From Diphasiastrum complanatum (Eukaryota; Streptophyta; Lycopodiopsida; Lycopodiales; Lycopodiaceae): a DNA stretch of 64,000 nucleotides. Position numbers and translations under genes: made by a program. The notes below the pieces were generated by a model. The model was not told the origin of the DNA. It made no database searches and saw only the letters and a program-made list of their open reading frames with translations. This document shows, piece after piece, positions 53,401 through 60,345 of the stretch. The stretch covers positions 44,344,996 through 44,408,995 of the forward strand of contig CM055104.1 in NCBI GenBank assembly GCA_029204225.1. Direction: 5' to 3'. Every line of letters starts with the position of its first letter. Within the stretch, counting starts at the first letter, position 1.

Positions 53401-53782
53401 TACTATTTATAATAAATTCGTTTTTTATTTCTTATGCATGTATGTGGGCGCACTGCTACTAGATTAGGATATGTTTTACTACTTAGAAACTCAACTTATA
53501 GTAATTTTAGCAATTAGCTTTTGTTCTTTTGCTATTTGCTTTAGGCTTTTAACTTTTCACATAGATTAGAGAAACTATATATGTAGGCTGGTGCCCCACC
53601 ACAGTTCATTCCAGTGTGTTAGAGCTTTGCTTAATAATTCTATAATCTGATTTCTCTTTAATCTCTATGCTTCGTTTATGTGAGTGCTAGTAGGACTAGT
53701 AACTCCATCTAGAATTTGTATGACAAATTCTGACATGGTATCAGAGTATGCTTTTTGACTGTGGAGCTGTCAAGATCTGAAC

Positions 53783-53818
<36 letters not shown>

Positions 53819-56800
53819 TAACAAGGTTGTAACCAGAAGATTATTGGAGGAGCTGCGCTGGACTGCTGTTGGAAGTGGTCTACAGGTGCTGTTGGAATCA
53901 GATCATATTGACTGCGGCAGATTTGTATCTGCTGACTCCATCGCTGCTTATTGGTTGTTCACAAACCTGAATCAGAATTTTACGATTGTACAATTGCAGG
54001 TCACAGGTGTTTGATGACTGATCGCTGCCTGACTGTTCACTGGAACTGCAGATTGTTTGCTGTTTCTAACCTGACGGCTGTCTACTGGGACTATTTCAGA
54101 ACTGTTCGCTATCTACTAATCTGTAGAACCTGTTTACTGCTGTCAAAACTGCAGACCTGCTCTTCATTGTCAATACGCTGTCTATTGAAGTTTCTGATCG
54201 CTAGAAACAGACAGATTGTTAGAAAAAAACAGGCTGATTGCCTCTGGAACAGATCTACAGGGCCTGATTTTCTGAAAAGATACTGATTGCTGAAAAATCA
54301 GGTTGCTAAGAATTGTTACAGATCAGAACAATGGCAAGATTGAACGATGCTGTATTGCCGGAATCTAGCAAGCTAGATGGAACGAACTACAATATATGGA
54401 AGTTCAAGATGCAAAATATTCTCCAGGATCGAGAATATTGGGAGATCATCACAGGTGTCGAGATACCTCCTAACACTAACGCGGGAGTATCAAAGACGTA
54501 GAAGAAAAGCTTGGGATATACTGAAGAACTTGTATGAGACAGTGAATCAGTCACGAATCTTGTTCTTGACTAATAAGCTACACACATTGAAGATGGGTAC
54601 GGGTGAATTAGTAACAGATTATTTTACTCGGGTGAAAGATCTGAGAGGACAACTTATTGCGGTTGGAGAAAGTGTTCAAGATTCAGTCTTAGTATCCATT
54701 ATTGTACTTGATAGTCTACCTTTGACTTATCATAACTTTGTGATGATGCTATCGTTAAGAGAGACGAGGCCTTCTTTTGATGAGTTGAATGCCATCTTAC
54801 TACAGGAAAAAATGAGACGACAAAATACTGTCAACAGGGATGATTTCAAGGAGCAGGAATTAAGAAAAACGTACTCTCAGTATCAGCTATTGCAAAGCAA
54901 CACATGGTAGTGCAGTTTGATGAAGAGCGGTGTCTCATCAAGAGGAGAGATAATGAAGTAGTAGTTGAGGGCATACTTGCAGGGCGGTTGTACAAACTTC
55001 AGGTTCAAGTGGTGGATCATCATGCAAGTGTTGCGGATATTGGATTAGTGAGTAAGTTATGGCACAAAAGGTTTGGACATCTAAATTACAAAAGTCTACA
55101 AGTGTTACAGGTATACCTCAAGTTGTTTCTGATCACAAAGCTTGTGAAGGCTATGTCTTAGGCAAGCATCATATGAAGAAATTTTTGTCTAGTACAGTCA
55201 GGGCGAAAAATGTTCTAGAACTTGTCCATACAGATTTGTGTGGTCCTATGAGAACTCTGTCTTATGGGGGAGCAAGTTACTTCATGGTGTTTGTGGATGA
55301 CTATTCTAGGAAGACATGGATCTATCTTCTCAAGAATAAGGGTGAAGCGTTCAAGTATTTCACATGGTTTAAGACGCAGGTGGAAAAAGAAACAGATAGA
55401 CAAATCAAGATACTCCGCTCGGACAAAGGGGGAGAGTATATTTCTACGGAATTTCAGGTGTTTTGCAAGGAGATGGTATAAAGAGACAATTTGCAAACAC
55501 GGACATGCCTCAACAAAATGGAGTTGTGGTAAGAAAGAAAGATTACACCGGTCGGAAACCAGATGTAAGTCATTTTGAGAGTGTTTGGTAGTATTGCTTA
55601 TGCTCACATAGCTAAGGATTCCATGAGCAAATTGGATTCTAAGGCGACCAAGTGTTTATTCCTTGGATATGATAGTCAAGAGAAGGGATACAGGTTGTAT
55701 GACTTGGAGGGTAAGAAAGTCATCATAAGTAGGGATGGAATCTTTGATGAGGAGGCAAATACCTTGGAGGAATCCCTATATTGTGTAATGAGTTATTACA
55801 GGAGCCTAAATCGACACATATGTCGCCTACACCAATCCAAGTACCTAGAATGACCTTGGTTGAGAAAGGAAAGAGGAAGGAGAGATCTCAAGTATATGGG
55901 ATACTTATTCACCTCCTACTTCACCAGGCAGGAAGCATCCTACATCAGAAGCTAGAAGATTACCTAGATGGTACTATGAAACTATCAAGGATAGTGTCAT
56001 TATGGGAGGGAGTCCGGTACACATGGGACTAGGAGATCGGCTAGACTTGAAAAGCAACATGAAGATCGGGATCGACCTCATCGGATTTTGACATGAAAGA
56101 TCTTGGTTCACTACAATATTTTCTTGGGATTGAGGTATGGAGAGTAGCACAGGGGCTATTTATTTCTCAATCTAAGTATGCTCATGAACTTCTTGAAAAG
56201 TTCAATATGTCATAGAGCAAGCCTATTTCTACACCATATGATAGTGGATGTAAGCTTACTAAAGCTGAGGAGGATCAGGATGTAGATGAGACGTTATATA
56301 GAAAGCTTGTTGGAAGCTTAATCTATCTAACTACTGCTCTACCAAATATTGCTTATGTTGTGAGTATGGTTAGTCAGTTTATGGCTAAGCCTTGGAGAGT
56401 TGCTAAGCGGATACTCAAATATATCTAACGTACTTTGAGAGTATTCTTTATGGGAGACAAGATGATTTGAAGTTACAAGGATATGTGAATGTTGATTGGG
56501 CTGGAGATGCGGAAGACCGAAGATCTACTACAGGTTATGTTTTTAGTCTTGGTTCTGGTGCTAGGAGTTCAAAGAAGCAGCATACTATTGCATTATCATT
56601 CACAGAGGCAGAATACCGAGCAACTACGAGTGCGGCAAGTGAAGCAATATGGTTACAAAGGATTCTACATGATCTGCAAGATTCACTTACGGTACTTCAG
56701 TTTGCCAATCAGAGTTGTATAAAATTGGCAAAAAATCCAATTTTTCACAGCATGATGAAGCACATTGAAGTACAACAACACTTCATTAGAGAGAAGATTC

Positions 56801-59800
56801 CGAGTGGTGAAGTGAAGCTTATCTATTGTCCTACGGAAGGGCAAGTTGCAGATATCTTTACCAAAGGACTTGGCAAAGAAAATTTTCAGAAGTTTAGAGA
56901 ACTTCTAGGAGTAATAGATAACAAAGTAAACATTAAGGGGGAGCGTTAGGAATTAATGTTTATTTGATACCCCTTAATGATAGTTTGGCCATGCCTGCGT
57001 GCTATTATAGGGGCCATTACTATTTATAATAAATTCTTTTTTTATTGCTTATGCATGTATGTGGGCGCACTACTACTAAATTAGGATCTGTTTTACTACT
57101 TAAAAACTCATCTTGGGTCTTTACCCAATATAAATAGTAATTTTAGCAATTAGCTTTTGTTCTTTTGCTATTTGCTTTAGACTTTTAGCTTTTCACATAG
57201 ATTAGAGAAACTATATATGTAGGCTGGCACCACACCACAATTCATTCCAGTGCGTTAGAGCTTTGCTCAATTCTTCTATAATATGATTTCTCTTCAATCT
57301 CTATGCTTGGTTTATGTGAGTGCTAGTAGGACTAGTAACTCCATCTAGAAATTGTATGAAAAAATCTGACATAGACCTCCTTTGAAAGGGTCAAATAGCT
57401 GCTTGGACCAATGTCACATCCTTGTGTAATAGGTAATAAAAATCTCTGCCAAATAAAAAATTTTCAAGCAGACCTCCTTCTACTTAAAATCTCTCAAGGG
57501 ATACACTCATCGGACATAAATCACCATTTGTTTGCAATCAAATAAAAAGAGTGATTTCCTTTTTGTTTGTCTCTTCCATCATGTTCATTTATGATTTAAC
57601 AAGCAATGTCGGATTCCAAACAAATATTTCACTTGCAAAGAATAAAACCCTTGGGAATAAGTTAACTAGCACAAATGTCATCACTTACCATATTTTGAAG
57701 CTCTATAGATCCAATTTATAGGTGGGATTGCGCCAACACTTGTACAAACATAGCCCCATTGCTTATGCATTTTTTTAATACTTGTACACAAGTGAAATAT
57801 GTGGATGTGGCACTTGGAGATCAAATGATTGATGGAATTAGCTTTAAAACTTAAATTTCACTATGGATTTACCTACAATCTTTCCTTGAACGAGAATCCC
57901 ATGGTCCAGATTTAAGATAGCCTTATACGTTGGATCAAGAGTAGCTTAGATTAGAACAACCCTGAAATATCTCTTAGAACATTTGAAAAGACCAAAAGCC
58001 TAAAAGAATGTAACAAGGAAAACACCTTGTTGAACATATACAAACACCAATAAAAATTGATTAAGCCCTCCTATAAGATCATATAATGGAGGACTTTAAC
58101 TAAATAATAATAATCATGAGTAAAATGATTGAACACCTATATGCAACCTTCACGATTTTGTGAAGAGCTACATGGTAAACCCACTTAACAATTCAATTCT
58201 CCAATCTCTATGACAATCAAAATGGTATTGCAAATGCACACTAAAAAGGACTAGAGTATTTCATTGGTACAATGCATAGTGCATAACTTCAAGTTCACAA
58301 TTGCAATGATATTGCCTATTATTAAGAGCAACCAACAAAAATTTTAGAAACCTGAAAAATGGTTTGCATAGTGGATTCCAGAACTTTTGATGCATTTTTC
58401 CTTTGGAAATCTGAACTTGAAAGAATTTGTATGCTTGCACGATCGCTTTCATCCCTAATTAGGTAACCTGCTTCATGGTCCTCTACAGCTTCACTTCCCA
58501 GATAAGGAGCATTTGACCTCTTTCTAGCCGATGTATTCTTTTCCTTTCTCTCCCTGAGATGTAGACATGCTTTGCTACTTATATAGACAGCAATCTGTTT
58601 CTCAACACCAGATTGACCACAAGTTTCAGTCCATTGCAATAAGATGTTTATCCAGGCAATTGAAAGACATTATGTTGCTCCACACTTAAAACTATTGAAC
58701 TTCGTTGTAAGCAATACAGTAGCAAATCAGTGAAAACTTCATAGATACAGCTTTTATCACTCTTAAGGTTGGAAGTTCAATCATTCTTTTTTACCTTCTA
58801 AGACTATGTCCCATTAGTTGCAACCCTTTTTCACTATTGTGCCAGTGCTCCTCCGATTAGCTTTTATAGTACTTCCAAAATGCCCTATTATTGTGAAAAA
58901 GAATGTACAAGCCTGCCTATTTCTCACCTTCTATCTTAAACCTCAATGGTTACGTGAACTCAGAAGGTTTTAACATGCAAGGAAAACATTTCCTAGGTTT
59001 TGGCACATTATTAAGTTTTCAATCTTATAGTAAACATAGAAGGAATGAATACAGACCCCGAAATAAGCGATAAGGAGTGCAAATGTCCACCTGTCCAAAT
59101 GCCAACCCCAAAACATACGAATTCTCAAATGTCAATAATAGTAAAATACAACATAAAATTGTACTAGCACCAACCTTGTTCACTTGAATTAACTTACTAA
59201 CCTTTGAATGTGCACCAAAATTATCTGTTACATCATATTTGACAAATTGATAAGTTGCATCAAATACTCAACAACCTTTGAGCAACTTCCAATCTGAACA
59301 CTATAAATAGGGTGGGTTCTTTGGTTGAATCAAGAGGCGTCTAACCCAAAAAAATTAGTATACAGCAAACCCACTAGGCCCAAAGCAACCTTTCCGGACA
59401 CTCGACCATTGCCCTCTGTTGGGGCCTAATAGAAATTTTTCTTCTAGAGAAAATACAAAGAAGAAAATCATTTACCATGATTCTTTATAGTTGTTAAAGT
59501 TGCACCCAGAGGAGGCTTTCCATGCTCTCAAACCCCTGCCTGAAGGCGGAAGGCTATCGTAGATTTTTTATAGAAGTATACAGATGTTGTTTGTAGGACA
59601 ATACCCGACATGACAACGTATATGTGCAATCTTCAACCCTATGGAGCCCAACCACAAAGTCTTTAACCATCAACTTCATCATGCAAAGCATGGACAAAAT
59701 ACTTCGACATCCAGGCCCAGGAAGTTCTTGTGCATGCTTTACCATTTACTCTCACAAACCTTTACTCTCACAAATAGTTCAAAATGGCAGTAGAATCAGC

Positions 59801-60208
59801 CTCTTCACCTGCCAAATAGATCTACCAAGCCATTTGTTCAATTATTTCCAGTGTCCAAAAACGTCTTATAAAGAAATAACATACTCACTGAGTATAAAAA
59901 TAGAAGACGGAGGGGCCATCCGTGATGAAATTATAGAGAAGAAGAGGCAGCAGGTACACAAATGCCAGAGCACGAAATGCCAGCAGCCATCCCGGATGCA
60001 ATTTCCCCCCACATGCCATCCATAATTCTTCACAATTCGGCTTCTCAGCAATCATGTTCTTGATGTCTTGCCCCACGCTAGGGTTTGTTGTTGGCTTACT
60101 ATTACCATCGTACCTGACAATGAGAAGCACAGCTCCAACGGCAAGAACCGCAACCTCCACGATGCATAGCAGGAGCGGCCAGCGATCCAATATACCCATA
60201 AATTCCAT
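26325..60208 (-). CDS. Split host gene: multi-pass membrane protein, eight exons, 345 residues, 33.9 kb
   Basis: Deduced exons, 5' to 3': 60208-59889, 59090-59057, 58594-58352, 47444-47355, 29364-29299, 29074-28983, 28353-28306, 26469-26325. Every intron is GT-AG, phases agree at all junctions, and the total is 1038 bases including the stop. The product has about seven hydrophobic segments (near residues 10-31, 73-94, 99-125, 202-220, 235-250, 258-280, 293-317) and a polar loop at about 128-192. It belongs to an uncharacterised plant membrane-protein family (Arabidopsis AT1G10660 and AT5G62960 are the kind I have in mind); I recall a distant link to Drosophila rolling stone but cannot check it. 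Conserved blocks lie in order: [79 protein letters not shown]. Introns are 798, 462, 10907, 17990, 224, 629 and 1836 bp. Coding parts look undamaged, so the gene is probably functional. The molecular role is unknown. Confidence 0.9.
26470..28305 (-). other. Intron 7 of the membrane-protein gene
   Basis: 1836 bp, GTAAGT to TTTCAG. I see no transposon domain, LTR border or other gene within it. It is the longest intron here that looks free of recognisable mobile elements. Confidence 0.6.
28306..28353 (-). CDS. Exon 7 of the membrane-protein gene
   Basis: Forty-eight bases between acceptor CAATACAG and donor GTAAGT. They encode [15 protein letters not shown] and two bases of Trp, joining in frame to exon 6 as LQWWPYPFLD. 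A near-exact match to the family's WPYPFLDLSxPxAPLW block. Confidence 0.94.
28983..29074 (-). CDS. Exon 6 of the membrane-protein gene
   Basis: Ninety-two bases between acceptor TTATGGCAG and donor GTAAAA. They encode [20 protein letters not shown] and [10 protein letters not shown] plus two bases of Trp. This is the family's strongest block (FPWFR, then FVLWT, then FQWxxH). Confidence 0.94.
29299..29364 (-). CDS. Exon 5 of the membrane-protein gene
   Basis: Twenty-two codons, phase 0 at both ends, between acceptor ATTTTCAG and donor GTGAGA. They encode [20 protein letters not shown] and SM, matching the family block N-M-H-S/G-x-N-A-x-x-L-x-G-x. Confidence 0.92.
29727..30010. repeat. Imperfect tandem duplication in intron 4
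   Basis: Two units (about 29727-29852 and 29853-30010) both begin ATAAAGATCCTATGC. They share AGAAGAATGACATCACAA, GCCAGATAGAAATGCTG and TCATTT-AAAGCACTAA. The second unit is longer by about 30 bases. It lies just downstream of the exon-5 acceptor in genomic coordinates, inside intron 4. Confidence 0.9.
30206..32098 (-). mobile_element. Older Copia element, downstream part (RT, RNase H, 3' LTR)
   Basis: Minus-strand Copia RT (31.4-32.1 kb, including an [11 protein letters not shown] block and a YVDD catalytic motif) and RNase H (30.97-31.37 kb) are followed by a polypurine tract (30823-30835) and an LTR. The LTR starts TGTTGGAATT at 30822 and runs to about 30206. The RT is interrupted at 32094-32098, where the younger element is inserted; its other half resumes at 37718. 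Broken, with several breaks besides that insertion. The 5' LTR was not found. Confidence 0.85.
32099..32877 (-). repeat. 3' LTR of the nested Copia element
   Basis: 779 bp, TGTCGCGG to TCTGACA in plus-strand reading. It aligns along its length with 36928-37717. The length difference is mainly a 10-base indel in the T/C-rich part near 32705. Confidence 0.96.
36928..37717 (-). repeat. 5' LTR of the nested Copia element
   Basis: 790 bp, TGTCGCGG to TCTGACA in plus-strand reading. It is directly preceded (lower coordinates) by the reverse complement of TGGTATCAGAGCC, the Met-tRNA primer-binding site. Confidence 0.96.
37718..40139 (-). mobile_element. Older Copia element, upstream part (gag, protease, integrase)
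   Basis: Minus strand: gag C-terminal part with a zinc knuckle (39.72-40.13 kb), protease region (39.3-39.7 kb), GAG-pre-integrase and integrase (38.3-39.3 kb) and the integrase-RT connection (37.72-38.3 kb). It continues in the piece at 30.2-32.1 kb across the nested insertion. The N-terminal gag and the 5' LTR are missing beyond about 40139, where the sequence changes character. Broken and internally rearranged. Confidence 0.85.
40140..45212 (-). mobile_element. Large non-coding repeat with a primer-binding site (possible LARD-type element)
   Basis: Five kilobases without coding potential. Near the right end (about 45194-45212) the minus strand carries tggtatcagagcaagg, a Met-tRNA primer-binding site, so this could be the leader of a minus-strand LTR element whose LTR lies above 45212. 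The part at 44050-44290 matches the repeat at 12.7-14.3 kb in inverse orientation. No polyprotein block was found, which would fit a large non-autonomous derivative. An older LTR was inserted into it at 41673. Boundaries are uncertain. Confidence 0.45.
41673..42103. repeat. Solo LTR with 5-bp target-site duplication
   Basis: 431 bp starting TGTTAGAAGTAA and ending TTTCCTACA, flanked by identical atatt on both sides (41668-41672 and 42104-42108). No primer-binding site or polypurine tract adjoins and no internal domain is present. This is the expected structure after recombination between the two LTRs of an element. The TTTCTCTCTCC stretch and a TTGTATATGG run near the right end suggest plus orientation. 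No second copy was seen here. Confidence 0.85.
45430..46280 (+). mobile_element. Gypsy-like LTR/leader remnant
   Basis: Contains an (ATG/GAT)n run encoding an acidic stretch (45694-45725). It also contains GACATGTAC, TATATGCCTTTTGGCAT and ACATTAATAAAG, followed by a (TTCT)n tract (46136-46157). The same set of landmarks occurs at 48.2-48.4 kb and 52.84-52.95 kb, next to chromodomain Gypsy sequence. Structure is too decayed to set borders. Confidence 0.5.
45694..45725. repeat. (GAT)n trinucleotide repeat
   Basis: About ten ATG/GAT/TGA units within the Gypsy-like remnant. In one frame it encodes poly-Asp. Confidence 0.95.
46281..46958. other. Intron 4 sequence, nothing recognised
   Basis: No repeat border or protein block seen. 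A 72-codon minus-strand frame near 46742-46960 has no similarity to the host protein's missing parts, all of which are accounted for elsewhere. Confidence 0.5.
46959..47215. repeat. Imperfect tandem duplication beside exon 4
   Basis: Units at 46959-47096 and 47097-47215 share GCCAACTTTT-ACATACC, AGGTCA-TGGATC and AAAACCATAGTC-T blocks in the same order. Divergence is clearly higher than in the 12.3-kb duplication, so this one is older. It lies about 140 bases inside intron 4 from the exon-4 donor. Confidence 0.85.
47355..47444 (-). CDS. Exon 4 of the membrane-protein gene
   Basis: Thirty codons, phase 0 at both ends, between acceptor TTTTGGCAG and donor GTGCGT. They encode [20 protein letters not shown] and then [10 protein letters not shown], matching the family's L-T-D-x-V-F/Y-W membrane segment. 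The exon lies 10.9 kb from exon 3 and 18 kb from exon 5. Confidence 0.92.
48040..48120. other. CpG-rich palindromic patch
   Basis: Within AT-rich intron 3 lies a sequence with a perfect GGATCGCGATCC palindrome, an ATCGCGCGAT palindrome framed by GTTCC and GGAAC, and several more CG dinucleotides. No coding frame or known site explains it. Confidence 0.6.
48121..48600 (+). mobile_element. Gypsy-like LTR/leader remnant, second copy
   Basis: Shares GACATGTACTTCGTCGTATA and the ACATTGATAAAG landmark with 45.43-46.28 kb and 52.84-52.95 kb. A GAT/GAC-rich acidic stretch (48340-48400) follows, like that at 45.7 kb, with an AHRE-like segment in one frame. Broken. Confidence 0.45.
48700..48890 (+). 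mobile_element. LINE-like reverse transcriptase tail (Cys-His motif)
   Basis: The plus strand reads [17 protein letters not shown] and, after a break, [20 protein letters not shown] and CPIYYEI. The R-x-C-x2-C-x(9-12)-H-F-x4-C-P-x-Y pattern is the zinc-finger-like end found in many plant non-LTR (jockey/RTE-like) elements and related reverse transcriptases. No RT core is attached. One in-frame stop lies between the two parts. It is cut by an LTR start at 48894. Confidence 0.5.
48894..48960 (+). repeat. Start of chromodomain-Gypsy LTR, cut off
   Basis: TGTCATGCCCAC, then TATCCCGTAAGGA-GTCAGTAGGC, CCTACCTCGACC and CGTAAATTAATTA, matching the LTR start at 52112. It stops near 48960, where minus-strand Copia sequence begins. 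This indicates that the Copia copy inserted into the 5' LTR. Confidence 0.8.
48961..50725 (-). mobile_element. Copia fragment, integrase end to RT/RNase H
   Basis: Minus strand: the end of integrase (an [10 protein letters not shown]-like block near 50690), the [18 protein letters not shown] block (near 50600), the connection region, and RT with [12 protein letters not shown] and the YVDD motif (49.4-49.7 kb), followed by the RT end toward 49.0 kb. The [12 protein letters not shown] block is nearly the same as in the plus-strand element at 53.3-57.4 kb, so the two are one family in opposite orientations. Broken, several breaks; LTRs not seen. Confidence 0.85.
50760..52960 (+). mobile_element. 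Chromodomain Ty3/Gypsy (chromovirus) remnant with 3' LTR
   Basis: Plus strand: the end of the integrase core (50.78-51.2 kb, with the [19 protein letters not shown] block), the C-terminal integrase region, and a chromodomain (about 51.54-51.66 kb) with [11 protein letters not shown] and [19 protein letters not shown]. The polypurine tract AAAAAAGGGGTGGAAG lies at 52093-52109 and the LTR begins TGTCATGCCC at 52112. The LTR end is near 52960, after a (TTCT)n tract. RT and upstream domains are absent. Broken, many breaks. Confidence 0.85.
52961..53329. other. Intron 3 sequence, nothing recognised
   Basis: A stretch with repeated TT/CA-rich phrases such as CATTGTTGCC and TCGTTGCCCTC. It has no protein block or clear LTR border and is possibly LTR-derived. 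Confidence 0.4.
53736..53748 (+). other. Primer-binding site (Met-tRNA type) of the 53.3-57.4 kb element
   Basis: TGGTATCAGAG directly follows the LTR end TCTGACA. It is the 3' end complement of plant initiator tRNA-Met, as used by Copia elements. Confidence 0.85.
53785..53813. repeat. (GA)n microsatellite in a Copia leader
   Basis: About 14 GA units between the primer-binding site and gag of the 53.3-57.4 kb element. Confidence 0.95.
57373..58351. other. Intron 3 sequence next to exon 3, nothing recognised
   Basis: AT-rich unique-looking sequence between the Copia 3' LTR and the exon-3 donor. No protein blocks, LTR ends or simple repeats. It probably represents ancestral intron sequence. 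Confidence 0.5.
58352..58594 (-). CDS. Exon 3 of the membrane-protein gene
   Basis: 81 codons between acceptor GAGAAACAG and donor GTTTCT at 58351. It encodes the end of the third membrane segment ([13 protein letters not shown]), then a charged Ser/Arg/Glu-rich loop ([15 protein letters not shown] and on to DEAGY-like and SSSDFQRKN parts) and the start of the next conserved block (STMQTIFQ). The loop is the least conserved part of this family. The start is less certain than the end: a second acceptor at 58553 would also give an open frame. Confidence 0.8.
59057..59090 (-). CDS. Exon 2 of the membrane-protein gene (34-base microexon)
   Basis: After an acceptor TTTGGACAG it reads G-TGG-ACA and so on, giving [11 protein letters not shown], the continuation of FYFYTQ into the conserved QWTFxL block. 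The favoured donor is GTCTGT at 59056. An open frame continues further, so other donors (for example at 59006) are possible. The favoured one is chosen because the resulting protein (YFG then [10 protein letters not shown]) aligns best with the family's third membrane segment. Confidence 0.75.
59889..60208 (-). CDS. Exon 1 of the membrane-protein gene
   Basis: It runs from the ATG at 60208 to a GTGAGT donor at 59888. It encodes residues 1-106 and two bases of residue 107: [16 protein letters not shown], a first membrane segment, a polar stretch with Cys ([17 protein letters not shown]), then [15 protein letters not shown] and FYFYTQ. This ATG is chosen because it opens the frame carrying the family blocks. 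The frame continues upstream only as non-homologous sequence. Confidence 0.93.
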
Positions 60209-60278
60209 GCTCGTGCTGCTGCTGCTGCCCTCAAATCATTCACAACAATTTGCATCCATCACGGCATTTCCAAGCTAT

Positions 60279-60320
<42 letters not shown>

Positions 60321-60345
60321 ATATATATATCTTCAGCTGCTGAGG
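60209..60345 (-). promoter_or_regulatory. Putative promoter / 5' UTR with GA tract and TATA-like run
   Basis: In minus-strand sense, a TATATATATA run (plus 60320-60330) lies about 112-122 bases before the ATG. A GA tract of about 36 bases (60281-60316) separates them. A TATA box there would place the start of transcription inside or near the GA tract. GA/CT tracts in plant 5' leaders are common binding sites for GAGA-binding BBR/BPC factors. Position-based inference only. Confidence 0.4.
60281..60316. repeat. (CT)n microsatellite in the gene's 5' region
   Basis: Eighteen CT units. It lies between the TATA-like run and the start codon of the membrane-protein gene. Confidence 0.97.

Larger units (their letters stand above)
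53330..57372 (+). mobile_element. Copia element with two LTRs, plus strand (antisense to the host gene)
   Basis: 5' LTR about 53330-53735; primer-binding site at 53736 (tggtatcagag). Gag starts at about 54331 with an [19 protein letters not shown] block. GAG-pre-integrase and integrase lie at 54.9-55.5 kb, the connection and RT at 55.57-56.4 kb, and RNase H at 56.47-56.9 kb. A polypurine tract (AAGGGGGAG) lies near 56935 and the 3' LTR runs from about 56945 to 57372. The LTRs share a long GGGGCCATTACTATTTATAA-type core and a common end; their differences include indels, so the element is older than the nested one at 32-37.7 kb. Broken, many breaks, and the zinc-knuckle/protease part is missing. 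The start of the 5' LTR is approximate. Confidence 0.88.

Noticed and set aside
58595-58680. Extending exon 3 upstream to include a LLQWTETC segment that looks like the conserved QWT block
   Set aside because: No AG acceptor precedes it, and the true QWTFAL block is formed by exons 1 and 2. The resemblance is limited to three residues.
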